Below are positions 44,986 through 55,326 of a stretch of DNA of 64,000 bases, piece after piece. The position numbers and the translations under genes are program-made. The notes under the pieces were generated by a model. The model ran no database searches. It was not told the origin of the DNA and saw nothing but the letters and a program-made list of their open reading frames with translations. Origin of the DNA: Hyphomicrobiales bacterium. GTDB taxonomy: Bacteria; Pseudomonadota; Alphaproteobacteria; Rhizobiales; Methyloligellaceae. Position 1 is the first letter of the stretch. The number at the start of each line of letters is the position of its first letter. Where the stretch lies: the NCBI GenBank assembly GCA_021775555.1, contig JAJFHP010000057.1:150300-214299 (forward strand). Reading direction: 5' to 3'.

Positions 44986-46027
44986 GGCGCGCGCCTCCTG
45001 ATATGCGTATATCGTGACCCGCATCCATCAGTGTCTTTTCACGCGCTGCCAGCTCCATATCGGCATCGACCATGGAGTGAACGAGTTCAGTAAAGTTGAT
45101 GTGCGGCTCCCATCCCAGCTTGTCGCGGGCCTTGCTTGCATCACCGAGCAGATAATCGACCTCGTTGGGGCGCAGATATTGCGGGTCGATCTCGACATGT
45201 TTTTCCCAATCGAGCTCTTTGTATTTGAATGCCGTTTCAAGGAACTCTTTTACTGAATGGGATTCTCCTGTCGCAACGGCATAATCATCGGGCGTGTCCT
45301 GCTGCAGCATCAGCCACATGGATTCAACATAGTCGCGCGCATGTCCCCAATCGCGTTTTGCGTCCAGATTGCCCAGATACAAGGTTTTTTGCAGGCCGTG
45401 TTTGATGCGGCCAAGTGCGCGCGTGATTTTTCGGGTGACAAAAGTTTCGCCGCGGCGCGGGCTTTCATGATTGAACAGGATGCCGTTGCAGATAAACATG
45501 CCATAGGCATCGCGGTAATTTACGCAATGCCAGAATGCAGCAACTTTGCCGACGGCATAGGGACTGCAGGGCTGGAACGGGGTCGTTTCCAGTTGCGGCG
45601 GCGGTGCCGCGCCAAACATTTCCGATGAACTTGCCTGGTAAAGCCTGATTTTGTGCCCGTGGGCTTTTTCGTGGTCCCTTATGGCCTCAAGCAAACGCAG
45701 CGACCCCATGGCCACCGTATCGACGGTATATTCCGGCAAATCAAAACTCACTCGCACATGAGACTGGGCGCCGAGATTGTAGAGTTCATCGGGCTGGGTT
45801 TTTTCCAGGATGGAGCGCAGAGAGCTGCTGTCGGTCAGATCGCCATAGTGGAGAAACAGGTGCGAATTGCGCTCGTGGGGGTCCTGATAGAGATGGTCGA
45901 TACGGTCAGTGTTAAAGACACTACTCCGGCGAACAATGCCATGGACCTCGTATCCTTTTTCAATGAGCAGCTCTGCCAGATAGGAGCCGTCCTGTCCGGT
46001 GATGCCGGTGATCAGGGCTTTCTTCAT
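44978..46027 (-). CDS. gmd: GDP-mannose 4,6-dehydratase
   Basis: 349 residues from ATG 46027 ([19 protein letters not shown]), in an ATGA overlap with the upstream membrane protein. [16 protein letters not shown] binds the cofactor; [36 protein letters not shown] and [17 protein letters not shown] are all characteristic of GMD. It makes GDP-4-keto-6-deoxy-D-mannose for Fcl. Standard length, no defects seen. Confidence 0.95.
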   Translation of the reverse strand: MKKALITGITGQDGSYLAELLIEKGYEVHGIVRRSSVFNTDRIDHLYQDPHERNSHLFLHYGDLTDSSSLRSILEKTQPDELYNLGAQSHVRVSFDLPEYTVDTVAMGSLRLLEAIRDHEKAHGHKIRLYQASSSEMFGAAPPPQLETTPFQPCSPYAVGKVAAFWHCVNYRDAYGMFICNGILFNHESPRRGETFVTRKITRALGRIKHGLQKTLYLGNLDAKRDWGHARDYVESMWLMLQQDTPDDYAVATGESHSVKEFLETAFKYKELDWEKHVEIDPQYLRPNEVDYLLGDASKARDKLGWEPHINFTELVHSMVDADMELAAREKTLMDAGHDIRISGGARRV

Positions 46028-47010
46028 AATACGTGCCTTTTCTGCCCGGACTTGCTGTCTGATGCAGCCGTCAGCATAGCCCAAAGGATGCCGCCGATGA
46101 TGGCCGCGGCCAACTCTGTCAAGCCGTAGGTTATTGATGCTGCGAGTGCTGCTTCACGCGAAACACCAAACGGTGCAAATCCTAGTACCAGAGTTCCCTC
46201 ACGAACACCCCAACCGCCAAATGATACGGGCAACCTTGCGATGAGCAGGCCCAATGCGCATACCCCGACCATTGGAAGCAGAGGCACCTTAAGCCCGGTA
46301 TTTATTACGACCAGACACATAACGGCAATTGTGATGCATTGAACCATGATTGAAAGCACAACCAGGTAGGCGGAGTTTGCCGGTTTATGCAGAAGAGCGC
46401 TCAAGGCATCAATCAATCGTCTCAGGATATCAAACTTGTCAGAAAGCTCTGCAGCGAAACGTGATCTGAAAAACAACCATGTTACTACTGCGCCTCCGAC
46501 AATGAAGCCTGTACCGAGCAGGGCGAGAAGCCTGTGGTCTGCCAACTCGGTATAGTCAAGCAAGGCTAGCACGCCAAACAGGGCAACTATTGCCAGCGCA
46601 AGAAGCGCCATGAGCCTGTCAACAATTGCAGCCAGCGTTGCCCGCATCCAGGGCATGCCTTCACGAGATGTCGCGACAACTCTGTATGCATCTCCACCTA
46701 GGTTCGACGGTATGCTTTGATTGATGAGGACCGTCATCAAAACCATTCGCAGTGCGCTGAAATAGGTGATGCTGCCACCAAGTGCCGCGACAATGAGATG
46801 CCAGCGGCGGGCGACGGGAATGACAAGCGCCATCAGCAGGAAGATTGCCAGGATCAAAGGTGATGCAGGGATACCGGAAATGTGTAGCAGCAACTCACTC
46901 CAATTAATGGAGTGAAGCAACCAGGCCAGCAAGCCAAAGGTAATGGCAAATTTTGCCAATACCACCAGCCAAACTCGTACACGACCCGTCAATTTACTGC
47001 TCCCCAGCAC
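46024..47010 (-). CDS. Flippase-like integral membrane protein (UPF0104/MprF-N type)
   Basis: 328 residues from GTG 47010. Seven to eight hydrophobic helices. The conserved [37 protein letters not shown] and [17 protein letters not shown] belong to the lysylphosphatidylglycerol synthase/flippase-like membrane family. Such proteins often sit next to GT2 polyprenyl-sugar transferases, as here, and may move glycolipids across the membrane. Substrate unknown. Confidence 0.82.
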   Translation of the reverse strand: MLGSSKLTGRVRVWLVVLAKFAITFGLLAWLLHSINWSELLLHISGIPASPLILAIFLLMALVIPVARRWHLIVAALGGSITYFSALRMVLMTVLINQSIPSNLGGDAYRVVATSREGMPWMRATLAAIVDRLMALLALAIVALFGVLALLDYTELADHRLLALLGTGFIVGGAVVTWLFFRSRFAAELSDKFDILRRLIDALSALLHKPANSAYLVVLSIMVQCITIAVMCLVVINTGLKVPLLPMVGVCALGLLIARLPVSFGGWGVREGTLVLGFAPFGVSREAALAASITYGLTELAAAIIGGILWAMLTAASDSKSGQKRHVL

Positions 47011-47040
47011 ATTTCATTAGCCAACCAATGGGTTCAGGCG

Positions 47041-48537
47041 TCAGATCATTTTCAACTTGCGAAAGGCAAACACGACCATTCGCAGGAGCAGCACGCCATG
47101 CCGGAAACGGGAAATCTGTGTCTCGCCATATGCGCGCGCCCTGTAGCGCACGGGCACTTCCACGATCTTGAGGTTGAGCTTAGCAGAGCCAAACAGTAAG
47201 TCGAAATCGCCAAAAGGATCGAAATCTCCGAAATAGGCGCGCCCGGCTTTCAATTTTTTATAGTTCTCTCGCGAGAGCACCTTCGTGCCGCATAACGTAT
47301 CTGAAAAGCGCTGGTTCAGCAGGTAGGAAAAAATCCGCGCAAAGGTGTGGTTGGCATAATAGTTCAGAAAACGCATCGCGTCTTTTTCAACCGGATAGAC
47401 AAGGCGGGTACCATTGACGAATTCACCGGTGCCGCTTGCAATGGCATCGTAGAATTTAACAAGGTCTTCGGGCGGGACGGTGAGATCTCCATCGAGGATC
47501 ATCAGGATATCGCCCTTGGCAGCATCGAACGCCGTCCATACAGCATCAGCCTTGCCCTTGCCCGGCTGTTTGAGCGTAACGATATCACGGGTCGGATTGG
47601 CTTTTTTCTGGCGCTGGATCTCATTCCAGGTGTCGTCCTGAGAATTGCCTTCAACGAAAATGATCTCTGTTTTAGCGCCGAAATCCGGAAGCCGGCGAAG
47701 AGCTGGCTCGATATTACCCTGCTCATTGCGGGTTGGAATGACGACCGTGACCGAGGGCTTGCCGGCGCGGTCAACCTCGAGACTGCGGGCCACGGTGAAG
47801 GTTCTCAGACAAAACGCGCGAAATATCGGCAGTGGTGCGATGAACCGGTTTAAAAGCGTGCCCAGGCCGAGCAGGCGTTTGGGAAGGAGTTGCCGGTATT
47901 CCTTTTTGACGGTCTCGTAGCCCGACAGCCGGAGGAACATTTCAATGTCGCGCTGTGACAGCCAGCTGTAATCGCCGTTGACTTTCTTGCGCAATCCAAA
48001 CGCTTCCGCTACACGCAGGACCGGCTCCCAGAGATGTGAATAATGGGAGATGACAAGCCGCGTTTCCGGCAGGCACAGCCCGTTCACTTCCAAGAGGGTT
48101 TCCATGATGTCATCGAGAAACCCAACAGTGTCGGACAGGAAAATATAATCGAACGGCCCGTGGTCAGCGAGTGATGCAATGAAGTCTGGATCCTCGATGT
48201 CCCCGCAGAGGAACGTATGTTTCGGATGCTTTTCCTTCGCCCGCTTTATCATTTCTGCGCTGAAGTCCACGCCGACACCCTTTGACGGGTTCAAACGGTC
48301 CATCAGCCACCCGGTGGCGCAGCCCAGTTCAAGCACACGTGCATTATTCGGGATAAGAAATTTCAGGTAACGAACATCGTTGTCGTGGAAAAAACTGTTC
48401 CGCCGTATCCATTTGTCCCAGTCCGGCGACAGTCTCTCAATCGCACGATGATAGGCCAACTTGCGGTCGGACCAGGACGTTGTGGCCGGAGCCGTATTGT
48501 CCACATTTTGGGCAGGCTGAGACATCCGGTTACTCAA
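47041..48537 (-). CDS. Methyltransferase fused to family 2 glycosyltransferase
   Basis: 498 residues from ATG 48537. Residues about 50-225 are a class I methyltransferase (ARVLELGCATGWLMDRL, DYIFLSDTVGFLDD). From about 255 a GT2 domain begins with PSVTVVIPTRNEQGNIEPAL and contains the donor motif MILDGDLTVPPEDL, resembling dolichyl- or polyprenyl-phosphate mannose/glucose synthases. No C-terminal membrane helices are seen. The fusion suggests both acts are on the same lipid-linked glycan. Adjacent to the flippase-like gene, which fits a lipid-sugar donor role. Confidence 0.87.
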   Translation of the reverse strand: MSNRMSQPAQNVDNTAPATTSWSDRKLAYHRAIERLSPDWDKWIRRNSFFHDNDVRYLKFLIPNNARVLELGCATGWLMDRLNPSKGVGVDFSAEMIKRAKEKHPKHTFLCGDIEDPDFIASLADHGPFDYIFLSDTVGFLDDIMETLLEVNGLCLPETRLVISHYSHLWEPVLRVAEAFGLRKKVNGDYSWLSQRDIEMFLRLSGYETVKKEYRQLLPKRLLGLGTLLNRFIAPLPIFRAFCLRTFTVARSLEVDRAGKPSVTVVIPTRNEQGNIEPALRRLPDFGAKTEIIFVEGNSQDDTWNEIQRQKKANPTRDIVTLKQPGKGKADAVWTAFDAAKGDILMILDGDLTVPPEDLVKFYDAIASGTGEFVNGTRLVYPVEKDAMRFLNYYANHTFARIFSYLLNQRFSDTLCGTKVLSRENYKKLKAGRAYFGDFDPFGDFDLLFGSAKLNLKIVEVPVRYRARAYGETQISRFRHGVLLLRMVVFAFRKLKMI

Positions 48538-48619
48538 GGCGTCTTTCTCGAAGACTGTTGTGCAGTGGTGCTGATTTAATGTGTGAGAAGTGGCTTATAA
48601 GGGCTGCGAAACCCTATGT

Positions 48620-49351
48620 CTACGAGGTGGCTTTCTTTTCAAAAACGCTCAGAAGCCGGAAACCGAACATACGGCCCAACGGTCGTTCAATGAGCGATTC
48701 CAGCTTCAATACGCGTCTTGCAATCCCGTCGCTGATCAGAGACCAGGGCTTGAATCCACCGCTCATGGGATAAGCCACGAAAGAGAACCATTGCGACTGG
48801 ATGAGTTTGAGTTCAGGCACGATCTGTTCCTGCTTTGACCGGTACTTTGTGGCCAGAAGGGTGGGTATCGCCTGGTTCGAGTCATAAGGGTCTCGTTCAG
48901 GGTCTGGCACCCCATCGATAAGTGGGTCAGCGGACATACAAACAGGCTCGTGGTGGATGAACCGGTAAAACAGCGTGCTGCCCGGCGTAATTGCCGGCTC
49001 GATCATGACAATCCGCCCACCTGGCTCAAGGGTCCGGGCGGCATCTTTCAGGAACCGGACCGGGAATTCCAGATGGTGGAGAACATCCAGCATGACGATA
49101 TTTGCAAATGCGTTTTTTTGTGCCGGAAGGCATTGCGCATCAGCCACAATATCGAGACTAGGTGAGAATTGAATATCTGAGGAAACAACGTCTGGCAGCA
49201 GTTCTTTCAGGTTGCCAATCCCGCCGCCAATTTCCAGTGTACGGCCGGGAATGCAATGTTCCGCAAGACGGGTGAAGTAATCAGAATAAATGGTCCGCAA
49301 AACCGGTTTGCGATCCCATGATGTTCTGAAATCTGAAAGGTTTTCACCCAT
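48620..49351 (-). CDS. Class I SAM methyltransferase
   Basis: About 243 residues from ATG 49351; an in-frame start at 49390 would overlap the neighbour by 28 bases. GRTLEIGGGIGNLKELL is motif I, NIVMLDVLHHLEFPVRFLKDA the motif with the D-V-L-H-H signature, and PGGRIVMIEPAITPG motif VI. Target not evident; it lies in a run of three methyltransferase domains with the genes on either side. Confidence 0.8.
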   Translation of the reverse strand: MGENLSDFRTSWDRKPVLRTIYSDYFTRLAEHCIPGRTLEIGGGIGNLKELLPDVVSSDIQFSPSLDIVADAQCLPAQKNAFANIVMLDVLHHLEFPVRFLKDAARTLEPGGRIVMIEPAITPGSTLFYRFIHHEPVCMSADPLIDGVPDPERDPYDSNQAIPTLLATKYRSKQEQIVPELKLIQSQWFSFVAYPMSGGFKPWSLISDGIARRVLKLESLIERPLGRMFGFRLLSVFEKKATS

Positions 49352-49362
49352 TTGATGCTGCT

Positions 49363-50205
49363 CTAGCCACGGGTGCCGAGTGCCACCCAATAGGGTTCCG
49401 CTTCACGGAAGCGGATATTCTTCAAGCCCGCCTTTTCCATCATCTCGGCTATCTCAATGCGAGTGAACCGCTGCTCCAGCCGTGTTCCGAAACGGTCCAG
49501 TGCATCATTGCGGATGGTGCGGAAACCCGCGTCACGATAATAGCTGAGCGGCACATTGGACACATCGGCACCCAGCCGTTCTGCAAGTTTGGCCGCACGC
49601 GCCATCGGCCAGTAGACCAGAACCGCAATCAAATCCGTAACCATCCGCTTTATCGGGAACGGCATTGGGCTGACCATCCGGCGCAAGAGATCGGAGATGC
49701 GCCACACGGCAACAAACCAGCCCGGAGAATTGTCGAAGCGGTAGTATAAATACACAAGGAATGGCGCCCCGGGTTTCAGCTTTGCAACACAATCGCGAAG
49801 GGCCCGCTCGGTGTCTGGAATATGGTGAAGGACACCAAGGGAATAGCCAAAATCCTGACTGGCATTCTTAATCGGCATGTCCTCAATCGATGCAAGATGG
49901 AATTCCACGTTCCGTTTGGAACCGAGCATTTCCCTGGCAGTGTCGAGGGCGCTGGCTGCTGCATCGATGCAGTGTAATTTTCCTACCCGTTCCGATACGA
50001 AGATGGCCCAACGCCCCGAACCGCAGCCAGCATCAAAGCCCTCCGCATCCTTTGCCAACTTGTCGAAGGGAAAAATTGAGAAATAGGCATTGAACAGGCG
50101 GCGGTGCTCTTCATGGGAAGGAGCAGAGTTGCTATAAGCGGCCCATTCGTGGCCGAAATCTTCAATAACGCGCCTGTCGGCATTATTTTCGGGTGCTGAA
50201 CTCAT
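49363..50205 (-). CDS. Class I SAM methyltransferase
   Basis: 280 residues from ATG 50205. DFGHEWAAYSNS opens the domain; EGFDAGCGSGRWAIFVSERV is motif I, SQDFGYSLGVLHHIPDTERAL carries the conserved G-V-L-H-H-I, and KPGAPFLVYLYYR follows. It resembles methyltransferases of lipopolysaccharide or glycan clusters. Likely first gene of the minus-strand run that ends at manC. Confidence 0.82.
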   Translation of the reverse strand: MSSAPENNADRRVIEDFGHEWAAYSNSAPSHEEHRRLFNAYFSIFPFDKLAKDAEGFDAGCGSGRWAIFVSERVGKLHCIDAAASALDTAREMLGSKRNVEFHLASIEDMPIKNASQDFGYSLGVLHHIPDTERALRDCVAKLKPGAPFLVYLYYRFDNSPGWFVAVWRISDLLRRMVSPMPFPIKRMVTDLIAVLVYWPMARAAKLAERLGADVSNVPLSYYRDAGFRTIRNDALDRFGTRLEQRFTRIEIAEMMEKAGLKNIRFREAEPYWVALGTRG

Positions 50206-50428
50206 GGGGTTTTTTTTAGCAATGATTGACGGCTTGTGCTTGGTAATTCGACTCGTTTATTGAATCAGAGTGGTTTGCAAACGAGACAGTGCATCAAGAG
50301 ACAATTTTAAGTTCAGTGAGGATTAAACAAAACGAAAAATCCGGAAAATTCCTGTCGTGGCGGAAAGTAACAAACTTCTGCTGATCAGAGTCCGCCACAA
50401 TGAAGCCCGCGCTTAGTGAAACTGACCA
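50206..50428. promoter_or_regulatory. Divergent AT-rich spacer with palindrome
   Basis: 223 bases between the divergent methyltransferase run and the polymerase-like gene. It is AT-rich and has a perfect 10-bp palindrome GTTTGCAAAC at 50273-50282 and an overlapping inverted pair CTCGTTT (50252-50258) / AAACGAG (50279-50285). These may be regulatory sites for both transcripts. No clear promoter hexamers were assigned. Confidence 0.4.
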
Positions 50429-51835
50429 TTGGAGTATCGAATAAGCGACCGGAAACATACATTTTCATTCGTTCTGAGCAAGGGCAAAAAAGTGCTGAAT
50501 GATCGCCGCGCCACTTTGGTCAGTTACGCCCTGATACTCCTGGCAGTTTTAATCCAGATCCAGGCGACCATTGAACTTGATGCAAGCAAGTTACGGGCAA
50601 ACGCCGCAGATATTGCACTTGCTGTGTTCTCACCGGTCATCCTCATTGCCCTATATACCTATCGTGCTCGGCTAAGAGAGATTGCTGGGACGCATATGCT
50701 GGTTCTTGCAGCAAGCGCGACACTGATACTCAGCTTTAGTATGTTTCGTGGTTATGAATCCATTTCCGCATTGAGCATTTGGGCCGCCATAAAATATGTC
50801 GGCTGGTATATCCTCCTGTTTTATCTTGCCCTCGGAATGCTCATCGCAATTGTGGCTGGCCCAGAGGGGAAAGAGCGCTTCGCGCTGGGGCTTGTCTTCT
50901 TTCAGTTTGCGGTGGTCATTGCATTCATCGCCATCATATTTTTAGGCTATAGTGGGTCATTCCATAATTGGTCATTCATTGTGAATGGGAGGCTTACCGG
51001 CTTCTCAGGCAACACCAATGCAATGGCGTTTTTCCTCATTTGCGGTTTTGCCTTGGCTCTTGCCTATTTCGGCCGTTCCGCTTTGTCACCGCGCCTGCGA
51101 AGGGTTTTGCTGGTGTCTGCGGCCTCACTGTTCGCAGGCATATTGTTCACGAAGTCAATTGCAGCGCTTATCGCACTTATAGTCGTGATATTTTTCGCCG
51201 CGATCATTCATGTGGTGACGCTGAAACGGTTGCTGCAGGTTGTTGTCGTGGGGATAACACTCTGGTTGACACCGCAAGTCATCTCACAATCGAAATCACT
51301 CCTCATAAACATTCTCCATAAGCTTTTTGGAATAATTTTATCCGGATCTGATGCCAATCCGTTTCTGTATGCGCGATATGAATCCACCGTGGCGGTACGT
51401 ATCGAAGGATATCTGGAAGCATTTGCCATGTGGCAGGCGTATCCTTTTTTTGGTGCAGGACTGGGTGTGCACCTGCATGGTCAGAGCCTCGGTGATAAGT
51501 CTGAGGCTTTTATCCTGCAAATACATAACACGGCGCTCTGGCTCCTGGCGGAAACCGGGCTGGCCGGTTTTTGCGCCATGGCCGGTATATTCATAGTGAT
51601 ATTTCACAAGGTCTGGTGCCTGTCGCACTCAAAGTCCGGCAAACATGGCGAAGAAGCATGGTTTCAGTCGGCAGTTCTGCTGATTCTGGTTGGTTGGGCC
51701 GTCATGTCATTGTTCCATGAACTCATGTATCAACGCATTTTCTGGTTGCTTGCTGGCATGGCATTGAGCGCGCCGGTAAGGCCACTTCGTTATTGGAAAT
51801 GGGGTCCTGTCAATGCAGGAGCAGATCGGAAGTGA
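50429..51835 (+). CDS. O-antigen polymerase/ligase-like membrane protein
   Basis: 468 residues from TTG 50429; GTG 50492 is a possible later start. About ten to twelve membrane segments. The long periplasmic loop near residues 300-370 contains RIEGYLEAFAMWQAYPFFGAGLGVHLHGQS and IHNTALWLLAETGLAG, the arrangement of the Wzy_C/WaaL O-antigen ligase domain. It either polymerises repeat units or ligates glycan to acceptor. A second such protein converges on it at 51846. Confidence 0.8.
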   Translation: MEYRISDRKHTFSFVLSKGKKVLNDRRATLVSYALILLAVLIQIQATIELDASKLRANAADIALAVFSPVILIALYTYRARLREIAGTHMLVLAASATLILSFSMFRGYESISALSIWAAIKYVGWYILLFYLALGMLIAIVAGPEGKERFALGLVFFQFAVVIAFIAIIFLGYSGSFHNWSFIVNGRLTGFSGNTNAMAFFLICGFALALAYFGRSALSPRLRRVLLVSAASLFAGILFTKSIAALIALIVVIFFAAIIHVVTLKRLLQVVVVGITLWLTPQVISQSKSLLINILHKLFGIILSGSDANPFLYARYESTVAVRIEGYLEAFAMWQAYPFFGAGLGVHLHGQSLGDKSEAFILQIHNTALWLLAETGLAGFCAMAGIFIVIFHKVWCLSHSKSGKHGEEAWFQSAVLLILVGWAVMSLFHELMYQRIFWLLAGMALSAPVRPLRYWKWGPVNAGADRK

Positions 51836-51845
51836 TTACCATCTC

Positions 51846-53216
51846 TTAAGTGCGGGCATTGGCCCTGTCGGAATATTCGCTCGCAAATCGTACTAGGATA
51901 ACGGACAGCCCGTAGCCCGATAACAGCCAAGTCTGCCACAGGCCCCAACCGAATGCCGCAACAAGGCACGCGGCAACGAATGCGGCATAGGTGTAAGGTT
52001 TCACCTGATCACTCATGCGGCGGATACCGTTTAATAGCCCGATACCTATGACCAGCAGCAAGACTGCGCCGATGGCACCGAGTTCAAACCAGACCTGAAG
52101 AAATTGATTGTGTGTGTGTAGTCCCAGGCGTCTCGGCGCGATGTGTCCCGGTAGCTTAACCTGGGTCTTTTTCATCTCTTTACTAAGCACCCGTGTCGAG
52201 CGGATACCGATACCGAACCAGGGTGTTTTCTTTGCCTGCTCAACCGTCGTATCCCAGATGATCATGCGATCGCGGAAACTAGCTGTAATCCATTCAGATT
52301 TGTGAAGACCGTATTTATAGGGGGCGGCCGCCAGAGGCAGAGCCAAAATCACGGCTATACACCAGGCGCTGAGGATGGCCTTGTGTGACAGGCTTGGAAA
52401 ATACCGTACGAAGAAAAAGGCTGCCGTACTGAGGATCAGGGCTATTTGAGCCGTCTGGCTGTGCCCGATGAAAATAGAGACAGCTGCCGCCACTGAAATG
52501 ATACCGGCAAAGAATGGGGCAAGCTTTTGATTGGTATGATGGTTCGCCAAGAACAGAGCTGGCCAGAATAGCAATAAGAGCAGTGACAGGTTCCTGTTGA
52601 GGGCTGCGGAGGAAACCCTGATGATGGTATTGTCGTAATGCTTCTGGAATTCGGATTGTGGAAGATTGACGAGTTTCCCATTGATGGTGACCAAAACATC
52701 AAGTGTCTTGTCTCCCCCCCGAATTGACGGGAAGGCCGTGTAAAGCATGCGTGCCAGGTAGTGATCGGTCGAGAATTCGAAACAGGCAAGCAGGGTTCCG
52801 ATCACGCAACCGATCACGGCGTAATGCGCGGCGCGTTCCAGAACTTCACGTGGTTGCCGTGCGAGGGCGCGCGATATCAGCAATCCGATCAGAATTATCA
52901 ACAGCACGAAAACCGATTTTCCAAGTGCGGCCGGAGTGGTAAGCGACCACAGGGAGTTGAGGAAGAGGTAGCCGGCAAATCCTGCCAGGGCTGCCAGGAA
53001 AAATCGTTCTTCATTCCCCTTCAGGGCGGCGCGCAAGTTTCCTTCCACAGCGAGGAAATAGTAGACGAACACCCCGCCCAGCAGGAATGGAAAGGCTACG
53101 CTCGGGCGCGGCATATTTGGCGCCAGCATATACAGAGCCAGCATCAGGCCAGACAGTAATGCGACAAATATGCGAGCCGAGTTGCTTGGCTTGTTGACGG
53201 GACGGGTTTTGCTCAT
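51846..53216 (-). CDS. O-antigen ligase/polymerase-like membrane protein
   Basis: About 456 residues from ATG 53216 (MSKTRPV); an upstream start at 53282 is possible. Multiple membrane segments. The periplasmic loop RDRMIIWDTTVEQAKKTPWFGIGIRSTRVLS followed by LGLHTHNQFLQVWFELGAIGAVLL is the classic O-antigen ligase motif with its H-x-x-N-Q element. Tail to tail with the previous protein, only 10 bases apart. One of the two may be Wzy and the other WaaL or PglL. Confidence 0.82.
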   Translation of the reverse strand: MSKTRPVNKPSNSARIFVALLSGLMLALYMLAPNMPRPSVAFPFLLGGVFVYYFLAVEGNLRAALKGNEERFFLAALAGFAGYLFLNSLWSLTTPAALGKSVFVLLIILIGLLISRALARQPREVLERAAHYAVIGCVIGTLLACFEFSTDHYLARMLYTAFPSIRGGDKTLDVLVTINGKLVNLPQSEFQKHYDNTIIRVSSAALNRNLSLLLLLFWPALFLANHHTNQKLAPFFAGIISVAAAVSIFIGHSQTAQIALILSTAAFFFVRYFPSLSHKAILSAWCIAVILALPLAAAPYKYGLHKSEWITASFRDRMIIWDTTVEQAKKTPWFGIGIRSTRVLSKEMKKTQVKLPGHIAPRRLGLHTHNQFLQVWFELGAIGAVLLLVIGIGLLNGIRRMSDQVKPYTYAAFVAACLVAAFGWGLWQTWLLSGYGLSVILVRFASEYSDRANART

Positions 53217-53375
53217 GCTCGATACCGGATGTTCAACTTGCAGTCGGCATAAAAGGGAAGGGAGCCTGAATCGGAACTCCACCGGTCTTGCTCGGTGAGT
53301 TGGTAGTGCTTTCCGCTTTGTATTGCAATGAATCGCACGTATGAAAAACTATCCGCTCGCTGATGGTCATGGAAA

Positions 53376-55307
53376 ATGTGTGGAATAGCCGGTTTTTACG
53401 ATACATGCCCAGTTGAACCCGGCCCGGGCGAGGCGCTTGCTCGCGCCATGACGGATACGCTCAATCACCGCGGGCCGGATGATGGTGGGGTCTGGCTTGA
53501 TGCAAATGCAGGCATAGCGCTTGGCAATCGGCGGCTGGCGATTATCGATCTGTCTGAAGCGGGTCGCCAACCCATGGCTTCGTCATGTGGGCACTATGTG
53601 CTGGCTTACAATGGCGAGATCTACAACGCGGCTGAGTTGCGCAAGGAGCTTGAGAAGGCCGGGCGCGTGTTCCGGGGCTATTCCGACACCGAGGTGATTG
53701 TTGAGGGCTGCGCCGTCTGGGGCGTGGAGGAGACCGCGAAAAAGATTATCGGCATGTTCGTCTTGGCACTCTGGGACAAGCGCGAGAAGCGCCTGTTCGT
53801 GGTGCGCGACCGGCTCGGCATCAAGCCGCTTTACTGGACGCTCACCGAAGGCGTGCTGATATTCGGTTCCGAGCTTAAGGCGCTCAAGGCGCATGAGGCT
53901 TTTAAACCTGAGATCGACCGCAATGCCGTCGCCTCCTATCTGCGGCACAATTACATCCCTGCTCCGCACACGATCTACCGTAATGTTCACAAGCTGGAGC
54001 CTGGAAAAATCCTCGTTGCCGATCAATCCGGCACACCGCGTATCGAGAGCTACTGGTCGCTGGAAGATGTGGTGCAGTCTGGCCACTCCAACGTCTTTGC
54101 GGGGAGCCAGGACGAGGCAGTTGATGAGCTAGACGCGTTGCTGCGCGATGCCGTCTCGCGGCGCATGGTTTCAGATGTGCCGCTTGGAGCTTTTCTCTCG
54201 GGTGGCATTGATTCCTCCACTGTGGTCGCGCTTATGCAGGCGCAATCCGATCGACCGGTCCGCACATTTTCAATCGGCTATGACAATGAGGGCTTCAACG
54301 AGGCCGATGACGCAGCCGCCATAGCCGGGCATCTTGGCACTGATCATACCGGGCTCACCGCCACTGCACAGGACGCGCGTGATGTTATCCCCTCGCTCCC
54401 CACCATTTATGATGAGCCCTTTGCCGATTCCTCCCAGATCCCCACATACCTCGTCTCAAGATTGACCAGGGAACATGTCACCGTCGCACTTTCAGGTGAC
54501 GGCGGGGATGAGCTGTTTGGCGGCTACACGCGTTATTTCTCGGTCGACAAATATGAGTGGCCCCTGTTCGACAGCCCATGCGTCATGCGATGTGGCGCAG
54601 CGAAGGCATTTAGATCTCTGTCTCCTGCCAGTTGGGACAAGCTGGCTTCGGTAGTCCCAAGCAATGTTCGCCCTGCTCTTGTTGGTGAAAAACTTCACAA
54701 GCTCGCTGATTGTCTGGGGGGAGACCGCGACTCTTTCTACCGGCGTGTCATTTCACATTGGGACAAGCCGGAAGAGCTTGTTTCTGGTGCGCAGGAATAT
54801 GAAACGCCCGCCTGGGATGAGAACCTGTCTGGCCGCATCCCGGATTTTGTGGCACGGATGCAATATCTCGACAGCAGCATATATTTGCCTGATGACATTC
54901 TCGCGAAGGTGGACCGTGCCAGCATGGCAGTTTCACTGGAAGTGCGTGTTCCCATTCTGGACCACCGGGTGGCTGAATTTGCCTGGACTCTACCCCGTCA
55001 TATGAAGGTTGCGAATGGCACCGGCAAGCTGGTGTTGCGCAAGCTGTTGCAGCGATATGTTCCAGATAATCTCATCAAACGCCAGAAGATGGGCTTTGGT
55101 GTGCCCATCAATGAGTGGCTTCGCGGACCGTTAAAAGATTGGGCGGGTGACCTGCTTTCAGCCGATGCGCTCAACAAGCATGGGTTGATAAATCCCGAGC
55201 CGGTTCAGCGCAAATGGGGGGAACATTTAAGCGGCGCCAAATCATGGCCGCTGCCGCTGTGGAGCGTGCTTATGTTGCAATCATGGTGCGATGCTCAAAA
55301 GCCGTAA
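53376..55307 (+). CDS. asnB: Asparagine synthase (glutamine-hydrolysing)
   Basis: 643 residues from ATG 53376. The catalytic Cys2 is present in MCGIAGFYD. LNHRGPDD, YNGEIYNAAELR, VVRDRLGIKPLYW, FLSGGIDSSTVVAL (PP-loop, near residue 275), LSGDGGDELFGGY and LEVRVPILDH complete the family. It transfers glutamine nitrogen to aspartate, but AsnB paralogues in exopolysaccharide clusters often amidate sugar carboxylates. Contrast with the Cys-less relative at 27983. Confidence 0.93.
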   Translation: MCGIAGFYDTCPVEPGPGEALARAMTDTLNHRGPDDGGVWLDANAGIALGNRRLAIIDLSEAGRQPMASSCGHYVLAYNGEIYNAAELRKELEKAGRVFRGYSDTEVIVEGCAVWGVEETAKKIIGMFVLALWDKREKRLFVVRDRLGIKPLYWTLTEGVLIFGSELKALKAHEAFKPEIDRNAVASYLRHNYIPAPHTIYRNVHKLEPGKILVADQSGTPRIESYWSLEDVVQSGHSNVFAGSQDEAVDELDALLRDAVSRRMVSDVPLGAFLSGGIDSSTVVALMQAQSDRPVRTFSIGYDNEGFNEADDAAAIAGHLGTDHTGLTATAQDARDVIPSLPTIYDEPFADSSQIPTYLVSRLTREHVTVALSGDGGDELFGGYTRYFSVDKYEWPLFDSPCVMRCGAAKAFRSLSPASWDKLASVVPSNVRPALVGEKLHKLADCLGGDRDSFYRRVISHWDKPEELVSGAQEYETPAWDENLSGRIPDFVARMQYLDSSIYLPDDILAKVDRASMAVSLEVRVPILDHRVAEFAWTLPRHMKVANGTGKLVLRKLLQRYVPDNLIKRQKMGFGVPINEWLRGPLKDWAGDLLSADALNKHGLINPEPVQRKWGEHLSGAKSWPLPLWSVLMLQSWCDAQKP

Positions 55308-55326
55308 CCCCGGGGTCCCTGAACAC

